Below, piece by piece: positions 1-6,353 of a stretch of 8,822 nucleotides of DNA. The notes beneath the pieces are model-generated. The model saw only the letters and a program-made list of their open reading frames with translations. It was not told the origin of the DNA and did no database searches. Origin of the DNA: DATCYX01 sp037444705 (GTDB lineage: Bacteria > Chloroflexota > Anaerolineae > Anaerolineales > UBA4823); contig JBBILY010000134.1 of assembly GCA_037444705.1 (NCBI GenBank), positions 1 through 8,822 on the forward strand. The letters are read 5' to 3'. Made by a program: the position numbers and the translations under genes. The stretch's first letter is position 1. The number at the start of each line of letters is the position of its first letter.

Positions 1-883
1 GGGGTGTGGGCGGGGCGGCAAGGCCTAAGGTTATGGGGATGGCTATGGTGGGGGTGGCGGGGCCTTCGAGCAGTGTCAGGATGGCCTCTGTGGCTGTCAG
101 GCGGCTTTCTGAGAGCGTTTGCAATTGTTCAATCTCTGGCTTGAATCGGGCGGGGATAATCTGCGACAAGATGGAGAGCATCAATGTCTGTTCCGACAAG
201 GTTCGACGTAGTTCGCTGGTCAGGATTTGCGCCCGGCGTCTGTCCTGCTCTCCCAACACCTGCAGCACACGCAGGGCTTTGTCCACATGGTTCTGAAAGC
301 GCTGGGTTGTGTTGTGGATGTATTCGTAGCGGCCCTCAAGCACCAGGGTCTCGATTTCGCTCAGGCGCCGCTGAGCGAAGGTGATGTTGAGTTGGGCGCT
401 TCTGGCCTCGCTGGTGGAGGTTGCCAGCAGCACTTCCTCCATGGAGGTCTTCAAGGGGTAGAGTGTGTCTCCGGGGGTGGAGGATTGGGCTGCCAGGGCC
501 ACCCCGCTGACCACCGAGAAGAAGATAGCCAAAAGCAGGATCCCCACAATCATGGAATATGCCAATCTTCCCTGGCGGAAGGGCTTGCTCAACGCGCTCA
601 AGAACTGGCCAATGCGTCCCAGAAGGCCTGAGGGAGCGGGGGCAGCGCTTTCCTGCTGAATACGCCCAATCAGCCGTTGACGAGAAGCCGAGATGAAACC
701 CGGGCGTGGGGCCAGCCGATCCTTTTGCTCTTGCAACCACAGGGACATCTCTAAGAGGGGGCGCAACTCTTGTGCCAGGTGGGGATAATCTCCTAGAACC
801 GAATCAATACTCCCCCGCCCGCTTTGAATCTCGCTCAGGCAGGTTTGTAAGATCAGTTCCAGGTTTTCCCGTTTCTGTGCCAT
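1..883 (-). CDS. Membrane anti-sigma factor-like protein with DUF5667 domain (partial, runs off left edge)
   Basis: An open frame runs uninterrupted from an ATG at 883 to the window edge (294 codons seen, C-terminus missing). Residues about 8-76 form a soluble helical part with the pattern LxxCLxxIQxGxxxxDSVLxxYPxxAxELRPLLE, usual at the N-terminus of Chloroflexota anti-sigma-like proteins. One hydrophobic segment lies at about 108-132. After it comes STPGDTLYPLK and a helical segment with FAQRRLSEIETLVLEGR (about 135-235), typical of DUF5667. The expected topology is N-terminus inside, holding the sigma factor, and DUF5667 outside as a sensor. The start lies 1 nt after the sigma stop (TGA-G-ATG), so the two are almost certainly co-transcribed and translationally coupled. 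The domain assignment is from memory of the family; the anti-sigma role is inferred from position and topology. No zinc-binding HxxxCxxC motif is visible, so this is not a classical ZAS-type anti-sigma. Confidence 0.85.
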   Translation of the reverse strand, partial: MAQKRENLELILQTCLSEIQSGRGSIDSVLGDYPHLAQELRPLLEMSLWLQEQKDRLAPRPGFISASRQRLIGRIQQESAAPAPSGLLGRIGQFLSALSKPFRQGRLAYSMIVGILLLAIFFSVVSGVALAAQSSTPGDTLYPLKTSMEEVLLATSTSEARSAQLNITFAQRRLSEIETLVLEGRYEYIHNTTQRFQNHVDKALRVLQVLGEQDRRRAQILTSELRRTLSEQTLMLSILSQIIPARFKPEIEQLQTLSESRLTATEAILTLLEGPATPTIAIPITLGLAAPPTP

Positions 884-884
884 C

Positions 885-1448
885 TCATTCGCCTCGAATG
901 TGGTCGAGCCGTGTCCGTAAGGCTCTCAGAGCCCGATATTGTAACACCCGTATAGCCCCCGCGGAGCGCCCCATCACCTGTGCAGTTTCCTCTGGAGAAA
1001 GATCTCCGAAGAAGCGTAAAACCAGGACAGTGCGATAGTCGTCACGCAAGGATTTCAGGGCTTCAATTAACTCCGAATGTTCTAAACTGGCGATCGCCAT
1101 CTCCACTGGACCAGGTTTTTGATCCGCTAGGTTGACCTCCTCGATGATATCTTTGTGCTGCGAAGTGCGATCCCGCCGATAATGATCTATTAGCGCATTG
1201 CGCGCAATGCGGAAAACAAAGGATAAGAAAGGTACGCCTTGTTCTCGATAGTCTGGCAATGAACGCCAGACGCGTAAAAACACCTCCTCGGTCAGGTCTT
1301 CGGCGTCCAGTCGGTTATCCAGATGGGCGAAGAGATAGCGAAACACCCTTTCTGAATACCTTTCATAGATGTGACCGAATGCTTCGATATCACCTTTTTG
1401 CGCAATTTGCAGCAGTTGAATGTCGTCAGCCTGATGCCAGGTGGACAT
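885..1448 (-). CDS. ECF-type RNA polymerase sigma factor (sigma-70 family)
   Basis: 187 aa, the usual length of an extracytoplasmic-function sigma factor. Region 2 covers about residues 20-93, with the hallmark DAEDLTEEVFLRVW (48-61) and the promoter-melting part FLSFVFRIARNALIDHYRR. Region 4 covers about 127-180, with YRTVLVLRFFGDLSPEETA and a helix-turn-helix at about 150-174 (MGRSAGAIRVLQYRALRAL). Region 3 and the N-terminal region 1 are absent, as expected for this class. It would direct RNA polymerase to a small stress or surface regulon. The ATG at 1448 has an AAGGGA Shine-Dalgarno-like stretch 8 nt upstream. An ATG at 1452 is in another frame and soon hits a stop. The gene is followed after 1 nt by the presumed anti-sigma gene. 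The regulon cannot be read from this window. Confidence 0.95.
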   Translation of the reverse strand: MSTWHQADDIQLLQIAQKGDIEAFGHIYERYSERVFRYLFAHLDNRLDAEDLTEEVFLRVWRSLPDYREQGVPFLSFVFRIARNALIDHYRRDRTSQHKDIIEEVNLADQKPGPVEMAIASLEHSELIEALKSLRDDYRTVLVLRFFGDLSPEETAQVMGRSAGAIRVLQYRALRALRTRLDHIRGE

Positions 1449-1462
1449 TCATGCTATCCCTT

Positions 1463-1490
1463 ATAACGTCTAGCATAACCCCTTGTTACA
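1463..1490 (-). promoter_or_regulatory. ECF-like promoter motif upstream of the sigma gene
   Basis: On the minus strand TGTAAC (1490-1485) and CGTTAT (1468-1463) are separated by 16 nt. This resembles many ECF-sigma promoters, which pair an AAC-containing -35 with a CGT-type -10 at this spacing, and suggests autoregulation. Against it, a start 6-8 nt past the -10 would fall inside or beyond the AAGGGA ribosome-binding stretch (1462-1457), leaving a leader of about 10 nt. A coincidental match cannot be excluded. Confidence 0.35.
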
Positions 1491-1530
1491 CTTTTCTCTT
1501 TCGGCCACTAACCACTTAGGCCAGGAGGAT

Positions 1531-1566
1531 TCTCTGCTTATTTCCTTTGGGGGAGAAGAGCAGAGA
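1531..1566 (+). other. Long imperfect hairpin in the sigma/flippase intergenic region
   Basis: TCTCTGCT (1531-1538) is an exact reverse complement of AGCAGAGA (1559-1566). The stem continues inward: 1539-1558 is a G-U pair, 1540-1557 an A-A mismatch, then 1541-1546 pairs with 1551-1556 (four Watson-Crick and two G-U pairs), closing on a 4-nt TTGG loop. The three wobbles are pairs only in RNA read rightward; in a leftward transcript they become A-C or C-A mismatches. No T-tract follows on either strand, so it is not an ordinary rho-independent terminator. It may be a leader structure or an operator. Confidence 0.5.
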
Positions 1567-1595
1567 TAGCCCGCAAAGCAGTTATGATTTGTCTA

Positions 1596-1601
1596 ATTAT
1601 A
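1596..1601 (-). promoter_or_regulatory. Candidate housekeeping -10 box for the sigma operon
   Basis: A perfect TATAAT lies on the minus strand at 1601-1596 in an AT-rich stretch. The upstream -35 candidates (TCTTTA or TTTACC near 1619-1624) are poor. Initiation here would give the sigma mRNA a leader of about 140 nt that keeps its ribosome-binding site and spans the 1531-1566 repeat. Weak evidence. Confidence 0.25.
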
Positions 1602-1672
1602 AATCCAAACCCTATGGGTAAAGAGCCGCTATTCACCCCAGGCGTTGAAAAGACACATGAGACACCTAAATC

Positions 1673-1681
1673 TGTTAGAAT
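1673..1681 (+). promoter_or_regulatory. Extended -10 promoter for the flippase gene
   Basis: TGTTAGAAT fits the extended -10 form TGnTATAAT with one change. TTGAAA at 1645-1650 is too far away for a normal -35, but extended -10 promoters often lack one. The predicted start near 1688 leaves a leader of about 24 nt before the ATG at 1712. Confidence 0.4.
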
Positions 1682-1711
1682 AAATTACATCTCAAATCAC
1701 GGGTTCCCTTT

Positions 1712-3049
1712 ATGCCCCTATTTTCTAAAGCATTCTCTGGCAGGGATGTCGCCGTTGAGAAGCCTGCCTGGTTGCGCCGACTGAATCTGATTCTCGCCTT
1801 GCTCTCGGGTAAGGGAGCACAAGAGGGTTATCTGGCTGCCGTTGATCAGGGGGTGATCAGCCTGGCCAACTTTTTGGCCACCATCATTTTAGCGCGCAAT
1901 GTCAGTCCAACTGAGTTGGGGGTATATGGGGTGGGCTTTATAGCCTTGCGCCTAGTGCGCTCGATACAGGAAGGGTTGCTTGTGCAACCCTTAAATGTCT
2001 TTGGGGCGGGGATGGATGAGGTGCAATTCCGGCGCTATGCCACCAGCACCACGCTCTACCAGGTGTTCTTGGCCGTGGGATCTGCGCTGGCAGTGGCGAT
2101 TGGGGGGTGGTGGCTGACCATGCTCGGAAATGACACGGCCGGTCCGGCTTTATTTTCACTGTGGTTTGCCTTTTTGTGGTGGCAACTGCAAGAACACATT
2201 CGCCGCATGCTCTACACGCGCGGCCAGGTTTTCAATGCTGTGGTGAACACACTCCTGGCTAACATTCTGCGCCTGGGGATTATGCTCTGGTGGGCATCTC
2301 AGGGTCGCTTGAGCGGCATTAGCGGTTTGGATGCCATCGCCTGGGGTTCTCTTGGGGCGCTTATCCCAGGTTTATACGCCACTCGCTCTTACTGGACTCG
2401 GGATTGGGCTGACTTGAAAGAGACCTGGCAGCGCAACTGGGGGTTTGGGCGTTGGATGTTAGGAGGAGCCCTGGCAAACTGGGTAGCAGTGGAGTTCTAT
2501 CCTGTGCTGACGGCGGGGATGATCAGTTTCGCCGCGGCGGGAGCCTATCGCGCCTTGCAAAACCTGGTGGCGCCCATCCACTTGCTTCTGCGGGCTACGG
2601 ATACTTTTCTCACCCCTCGGGCAGCAAAACTTTATGATGTAGATGGCCAACGCGGCCTGGTGCGCACATTGCGCCTGATCTATGCCATCGCCGGCTTGCC
2701 AATCCTGGGCGTGCTGGCGATTGCGCTTCTGTTCCCCAGGCCTTTGCTGCACCTTTTCTATGGGGATACTTACCTGGCCTATAGCGAGAGCATGGCGCTG
2801 ATGGCTCTATTCTATGCCTTGTGGTTTATCTACTGGCCGCTGCAAACGGCTTTTAAGGCCGCTCGTCTCACGCGCCCCATTTTTATCGCCAATCTGACCG
2901 CGATTGGAGCGATGTTCACACTGGGTGTATGGGCGATTAGGCGCTGGGGGGTGGAGGGGACGATTGGGGGGCAAGCTCTCAACGCCTTTATTGTGAGCGT
3001 AATTCTATGGGGCACCTGGCTGAGACTCAGGAGTAGAACACAGGGGTAG
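1712..3049 (+). CDS. Polysaccharide flippase (Wzx/MATE-like, oligosaccharide exporter family)
   Basis: 445 aa integral membrane protein with about 12 hydrophobic segments (roughly 41-62, 64-84, 113-137, 142-158, 170-195, 205-222, 248-270, 275-295, 320-341, 355-380, 388-408, 416-437). The N-terminal part, with VDQGVISLANFLATIILAR followed by LGVYGVGF, is typical of the polysaccharide biosynthesis/MurJ-Wzx superfamily. Such proteins move undecaprenyl-diphosphate-linked glycans from the inner to the outer face of the membrane. The ATG at 1712 is the only Met or strong start before the conserved region, but no Shine-Dalgarno sequence precedes it. A sugar-phosphate transferase converges on it with only 3 nt between the stop codons, and an LCP ligase follows, supporting a role in surface glycopolymer export. 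Substrate unknown. Confidence 0.9.
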   Translation: MPLFSKAFSGRDVAVEKPAWLRRLNLILALLSGKGAQEGYLAAVDQGVISLANFLATIILARNVSPTELGVYGVGFIALRLVRSIQEGLLVQPLNVFGAGMDEVQFRRYATSTTLYQVFLAVGSALAVAIGGWWLTMLGNDTAGPALFSLWFAFLWWQLQEHIRRMLYTRGQVFNAVVNTLLANILRLGIMLWWASQGRLSGISGLDAIAWGSLGALIPGLYATRSYWTRDWADLKETWQRNWGFGRWMLGGALANWVAVEFYPVLTAGMISFAAAGAYRALQNLVAPIHLLLRATDTFLTPRAAKLYDVDGQRGLVRTLRLIYAIAGLPILGVLAIALLFPRPLLHLFYGDTYLAYSESMALMALFYALWFIYWPLQTAFKAARLTRPIFIANLTAIGAMFTLGVWAIRRWGVEGTIGGQALNAFIVSVILWGTWLRLRSRTQG

Positions 3050-3052
3050 TCC

Positions 3053-4183
3053 TCAGGTGAGCCTGCTTGACCTGGGATGGCTGCCCCACTTGAGCAACCC
3101 TCGCGGCAGTCTACCATTCCAGCCTCTTTGCCAGCGATACCAGAAAGTGAGCAAAAAAGCCAGGGCGAGCAGTTTCAAGTCGAAACCCAGGCTGCTGTGA
3201 CGGATGTAGAGGCGGTCGAAGCGCAACTTCTGGCGAGGGGTGAGGTAATAATCGCCCGCCACCTGAGCCAACCCGGCCAGGCCGGGCAGAACGCGATGGC
3301 GTTCGGCGTATTCGGGCATCTTTTCCAGGTAGTCGTGCACCAGCACCGTGCGTTGGGGGCGCGGGCCGACGAAACTCATCTCGCCGCGCAGGATGTTAAT
3401 CAATTGGGGTAATTCGTCCAGGGCGGTTTTGCGCAGGAAGCGCCCAATGGTCAACACGCGCTCATCGTCTTCGCGAGCCAGGATTGGCCCGGTGTTGTTT
3501 TCGGCCTGGCGCACCATGGTGCGGAATTTATATTGATGAAAGTTAACCCCGCCTCTGCCCACTGAGTTTTTCACGAACAAGATTGGACCGGGGTCTTCAA
3601 TCCAGATTAGAAAGGCGCTCAGCAACCCCAATGGGGCCGAGATCAACAAGCCAAACAGCGCCAAGACAAGATCAAAGGCGCGCTTCAGCCTTGGGATTGG
3701 GGCAGATTGACCTAAGACCTCCCGATGGCGCTGATAAACTGTCTGCTGCACCGCCTCTGACGGGGGTGAATTATTCTCCCACAGGTGTTCGTGCAACGCA
3801 GTGGCGATCAGGCCACCCAGGAAAGCCCCCACGCCAGCCACACCTAGACCTAGCCAGGCGACCTGGTGGGATGAGAGAAGGCTTATCCCAAAAGATGGCA
3901 GATAGACACCCCAGGAGATGAAAAACGCCAGACGATAACTCCAGGAACGCCTGAGGGGAAGAGCCGAGAGCACATGCTCCAGGGCTACTGTGAGCGCGCC
4001 ATGCACGGCCATCAGCCAGAGATAGGCGTCTCGATTTTGTGCGGATTGGGTTCTACCTCCAAGCGCCCAGGCGAAGAGCATCAACGCCGAGGCCAGGCCG
4101 ATAAAGCCTGCCTGTCTCAGGCTGAGCCGCCAGGTGATCGGTTGTACATGGTTTTCAGAGGGGGGCGAGTCCTCTTTGGTCAT
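3053..4183 (-). CDS. Polyprenyl-phosphate sugar-1-phosphate transferase (bacterial sugar transferase, WbaP/PglC-type catalytic domain)
   Basis: 376 aa. About four hydrophobic segments (residues roughly 23-42, 52-75, 82-102, 106-128) are followed by a short linker and a C-terminal catalytic domain (about 164-350). The latter begins KRAFDLVLALFGLLISAPL and carries EDPGP (196-200), KFRTM (219-223), the LDELPQL motif with the Asp-Glu pair 256-257 that acts as catalytic dyad in this family, FVGPRPQ (271-277) and PGLAGLAQV (300-308). The enzyme transfers a sugar-1-phosphate from a nucleotide sugar to undecaprenyl phosphate, the first step of lipid-linked glycan assembly. The Rossmann-like (CoA_binding_3) domain common between membrane segments and catalytic domain in long homologues appears absent, which fits the short length. 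No Shine-Dalgarno sequence precedes the ATG. The gene diverges from the LCP gene. Sugar specificity cannot be read. Confidence 0.93.
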   Translation of the reverse strand: MTKEDSPPSENHVQPITWRLSLRQAGFIGLASALMLFAWALGGRTQSAQNRDAYLWLMAVHGALTVALEHVLSALPLRRSWSYRLAFFISWGVYLPSFGISLLSSHQVAWLGLGVAGVGAFLGGLIATALHEHLWENNSPPSEAVQQTVYQRHREVLGQSAPIPRLKRAFDLVLALFGLLISAPLGLLSAFLIWIEDPGPILFVKNSVGRGGVNFHQYKFRTMVRQAENNTGPILAREDDERVLTIGRFLRKTALDELPQLINILRGEMSFVGPRPQRTVLVHDYLEKMPEYAERHRVLPGLAGLAQVAGDYYLTPRQKLRFDRLYIRHSSLGFDLKLLALAFLLTFWYRWQRGWNGRLPRGLLKWGSHPRSSRLT

Positions 4184-4197
4184 GGGAGCACGCCCAG

Positions 4198-4203
4198 ATT
4201 ATA
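4198..4203 (-). promoter_or_regulatory. -10 box close to the sugar-transferase start
   Basis: A perfect TATAAT lies on the minus strand at 4203-4198, 14 nt before the ATG at 4183. Initiation 6-7 nt downstream would give an almost leaderless mRNA, consistent with the missing Shine-Dalgarno sequence. No matching -35 is seen. Confidence 0.35.
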
Positions 4204-4241
4204 CCTCAGCCGCGGTTGGGTCTGGGATGGCTCATGAGCGG

Positions 4242-4250
4242 TGTTATAAT
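4242..4250 (+). promoter_or_regulatory. Extended -10 promoter of the LCP gene
   Basis: TGTTATAAT is an exact extended -10 element (TGnTATAAT). No good -35 lies 17 nt upstream, which extended -10 promoters tolerate. The predicted start near 4257 lies downstream of the in-frame GTG at 4253, so this promoter favours the ATG at 4301 as translation start, with a leader of about 44 nt. Confidence 0.55.
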
Positions 4251-4274
4251 CCGTGTTCGTCAGGGGCTTGTCAA
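4246..4274 (-). promoter_or_regulatory. Second candidate promoter of the sugar transferase
   Basis: On the minus strand a perfect TTGACA -35 (4274-4269) is followed after 17 nt by GATTAT (4251-4246, 4 of 6 matches to TATAAT). It would start near 4239. It lies face to face with, and physically overlaps, the rightward LCP promoter, so the two could interfere with each other. Confidence 0.35.
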
Positions 4275-4291
4275 TCGTGTTTACTCTTGAT

Positions 4292-4296
4292 GAGGA
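4292..4296 (+). promoter_or_regulatory. Ribosome-binding site of the LCP gene
   Basis: GAGGA lies 4 nt before the ATG at 4301. It decides the start: the alternative GTG at 4253 has no such sequence and lies upstream of the predicted transcription start. Confidence 0.55.
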
Positions 4297-4300
4297 TCGG

Positions 4301-5458
4301 ATGTCTCGCTTTAAACACATCGTTTTCTTTTTGTTCGGTTGCATTTTTCTGGCGGCGTTGGGGATGGGAATTATCTTTTACCCTCAAGCCAGAGAACGTT
4401 GGTCGGCGCCTCTGGGGCCGGCCCTGGAATTGCCCACTTATACCCCGATGGCTCCGCCGAGTTCAACCCCGCTGTTGAAGTCAACCCTGCCCGCTATCAA
4501 CGCCGCCTCAACCTCTCAGGTGGCCTCTGTCAAATCAACGATTTTCCCCACCCCCACTGCTGCACCCACTGCCACGCCTCAGCCGCTTTGCGGTGGTCCT
4601 GCGGTGATGACCATCCTGGCTATTGGCGCTGATAGCGGTGTGGATTATAACTATGGCCTGGCAGATGTCATCCGTATCGTGCGTGTGGACTTCACCATCC
4701 CCAAGGTCACGGTGCTCTCCATGCCGCGCGATCTGTGGGTCGAGATTCCAGACATTGAAAATCCTTACAACATCACCCATGGCAAACTAAACCAGGCTTA
4801 TTTTTATGGCGGACCGGGGATGGGGTATTACAAAGGCCCAGGCGGAGGGCCTGGCCTGTTGGCGCGCACCCTGGACTTGAATTTCGGCTTGCGCGTGGAT
4901 CATTATGGCGCGGTCAATATGCAGACCTTTGTCAAAATTGTGGATGCCGTCGGCGGGATTGACCTTTATCTACCTTATGATGTGGATGGGCGCCCGATAG
5001 ATGACAGGACAGAGGATATGGGATATTTCCCTGCCGGCCAGCACCACTTTACGGGTGAACAGGCCCTGCGTTTTGCGCGCATTCGCAAGAAGTATAACGA
5101 CTTTACCCGCATGGATCATCAGAACATGGTCATTTGCGCCTTGAAAGAAAAGATTACCACCCCGGCGGTGTTGCCCAAAATCCCCCAAATCATCGCTGCA
5201 TTTAAAGATTCTGTGTTAACCGATCTCAGCCTGGAGCAAATCAGCCAACTGGCTTGCCTGGCTCCTTATATGCGGCGGGAGAATCTGATCTTCACTAGCC
5301 TGCCTCAGGAGATCCTCAAGCCGGGCCGCGTCTACAGCCCTCAACAGAAAAGTGAGACTTATGTGCTCGAGGCCGATTTTGACCTGATCCGTGAGTATGC
5401 TAGGCAGTTTATGGCTGGCACCTGGCCTACTCAGCCAAGTGAGCCCACTTGCCCGTGA
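4301..5458 (+). CDS. LCP-family (LytR-CpsA-Psr) cell-wall glycopolymer ligase
   Basis: 385 aa from the ATG at 4301, chosen because GAGGA precedes it and the extended -10 at 4242-4250 would start transcription after the in-frame GTG at 4253. A single N-terminal membrane anchor (about 5-27) is followed by a Pro/Thr/Ser-rich linker (about 42-97, including PTPTAAPTATPQP), then the extracellular LCP domain (about 100-290). Family residues are visible: D111 and D122 (metal and phosphate site), MPRD (141-144), KLNQAY, R260 and R262 in RFARIRKK, and DFTRMDHQ (267-274). LCP enzymes transfer polymers from undecaprenyl diphosphate to peptidoglycan or another wall acceptor. In DFxRxxRQ the second Arg is His (H273); the other key residues are kept, so activity is likely. 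The flippase and initiating transferase nearby fit this role. rsmA follows after 40 nt. Confidence 0.92.
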   Translation: MSRFKHIVFFLFGCIFLAALGMGIIFYPQARERWSAPLGPALELPTYTPMAPPSSTPLLKSTLPAINAASTSQVASVKSTIFPTPTAAPTATPQPLCGGPAVMTILAIGADSGVDYNYGLADVIRIVRVDFTIPKVTVLSMPRDLWVEIPDIENPYNITHGKLNQAYFYGGPGMGYYKGPGGGPGLLARTLDLNFGLRVDHYGAVNMQTFVKIVDAVGGIDLYLPYDVDGRPIDDRTEDMGYFPAGQHHFTGEQALRFARIRKKYNDFTRMDHQNMVICALKEKITTPAVLPKIPQIIAAFKDSVLTDLSLEQISQLACLAPYMRRENLIFTSLPQEILKPGRVYSPQQKSETYVLEADFDLIREYARQFMAGTWPTQPSEPTCP

Positions 5459-5498
5459 GATAATTTTTTCACTTTCCCCCTCATCCGCCTCAGTGCAA

Positions 5499-6353
5499 AT
5501 GATTGATCGCTTCCCTGAACCTCTAAATGCCGCGACTCTGTTGCGCCAGTATGGGTTACGTCCCAATAAGCGCTTGGGGCAGAATTTTTTAGTGGATGAA
5601 GGGGCGCTGCATAAGAACGTTGAGGTTGCGGAGCTTACCCCTCAGGATACCGTCCTGGAAATTGGGGCAGGGCTGGGAGGGCTAACCCGCCATCTGGCGC
5701 GCCGCGCCCGCTGGGTGGTGGCTGTGGAACTGGATGGGCGCCTGCTGCCGATTTTACAGCGCGTGTTAGCGCCTTATGCGAATGTCCACTTGATACAGGG
5801 GGATATCCTTAAGGTTGATCCGGCAGCCTTGCTGGATGTCTCAGGGTATTTGGTGGTGGCCAACATCCCTTACTACATCACTTCGGCTGTAATCCGCCAC
5901 CTGCTGGAGGCGCGCCAAAAGCCGTCGCGCCTGGTGTTGACCGTGCAACGCGAGGTGGCGGAGAGGCTCTGCGCCAAACCTGGGGAGTTGAGTTTACTGG
6001 CCTTGAGCGTGCAGGTATATGGGCAGCCCCAGATCCGCGCCCATATCCCGGCCGGCGCCTTTTATCCCACCCCACAGGTAGATTCGGCGGTCGTGCGGGT
6101 GGATTTATACGCTCAACCACTGATCCCTCTGCCCTGGCTGGAACTTTTCTTCCGCCTGGCGCGTGCAGGCTTTGCCCAGAAGCGCAAAAACCTGCGCAAT
6201 GCCTTATCGGCAGGGATAGGTTGGTCTCCGCCGCAAGCCGAAAGGCTGCTGCATCTGGCAGGCATAGATCCTCGGCGTCGGGCGGAGACCCTCAGTTTGG
6301 GTGAATGGAAGACCCTGGTACAGACGCTTGTGGACACTCAAGGTGGGCTATGA
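5499..6353 (+). CDS. rsmA: 16S rRNA (adenine1518-N6/adenine1519-N6)-dimethyltransferase RsmA (KsgA)
   Basis: 284 aa, the normal size. RsmA dimethylates two adjacent adenines in the 3'-terminal hairpin of 16S rRNA, using S-adenosylmethionine, late in 30S assembly; its loss gives kasugamycin resistance. Motifs in order: RPNKRLGQNFL (21-31), SAM-binding motif I LEIGAGLGGLTRHLA (53-67), the acidic residue in VAVELD (74-79), GDILKVD (101-107), catalytic motif IV NIPYYITS (122-129, the NxPY type), REVAERL (151-157), and PTPQVDSAVVR (190-200). The frame is open upstream into the LCP gene, but homologues start close to LLRQYGLRPNKRLGQNFL, so the ATG at 5499 is chosen; a GTG two codons upstream is equally possible. 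No clear Shine-Dalgarno sequence precedes it. The gene lies 40 nt behind the LCP gene and is probably read through from it. Its stop overlaps the end of the opposing lipoprotein gene by 6 bp. Confidence 0.96.
   Translation: MIDRFPEPLNAATLLRQYGLRPNKRLGQNFLVDEGALHKNVEVAELTPQDTVLEIGAGLGGLTRHLARRARWVVAVELDGRLLPILQRVLAPYANVHLIQGDILKVDPAALLDVSGYLVVANIPYYITSAVIRHLLEARQKPSRLVLTVQREVAERLCAKPGELSLLALSVQVYGQPQIRAHIPAGAFYPTPQVDSAVVRVDLYAQPLIPLPWLELFFRLARAGFAQKRKNLRNALSAGIGWSPPQAERLLHLAGIDPRRRAETLSLGEWKTLVQTLVDTQGGL

Noticed and set aside
336..740. 134-codon leftward open frame inside the anti-sigma gene
   Set aside because: It is a same-strand shadow in another frame; the overlapping frame has a membrane segment and DUF5667 motifs.
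4271..4273. Loss of the second Arg (His instead) in the LCP DFxRxxRQ motif as a sign of inactivity
   Set aside because: This position varies among active LCP proteins as I recall them, and the other key Arg and Asp residues are present. (Coordinates mark the gene's upstream region; the residue itself is H273, encoded near 5117-5119.)
4253..4300. Upstream GTG start extending the LCP protein by 16 residues
   Set aside because: It has no ribosome-binding sequence and lies before the transcription start predicted from TGTTATAAT; the ATG at 4301 with GAGGA fits the normal N-terminal anchor.
5456..5474. GTGAGA...TTTCAC mini-hairpin after the LCP stop as a terminator
   Set aside because: Short, with one wobble pair and T residues in the loop rather than after the stem; rsmA is probably read through.
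5391..5498. Upstream ATG start of rsmA overlapping the LCP gene
   Set aside because: The 36 extra residues do not resemble RsmA, whose conserved N-terminus begins close to the ATG at 5499.
5216..5566. 116-codon leftward open frame across the LCP/rsmA junction
   Set aside because: Antisense to recognised genes, no family features and no ribosome-binding site.
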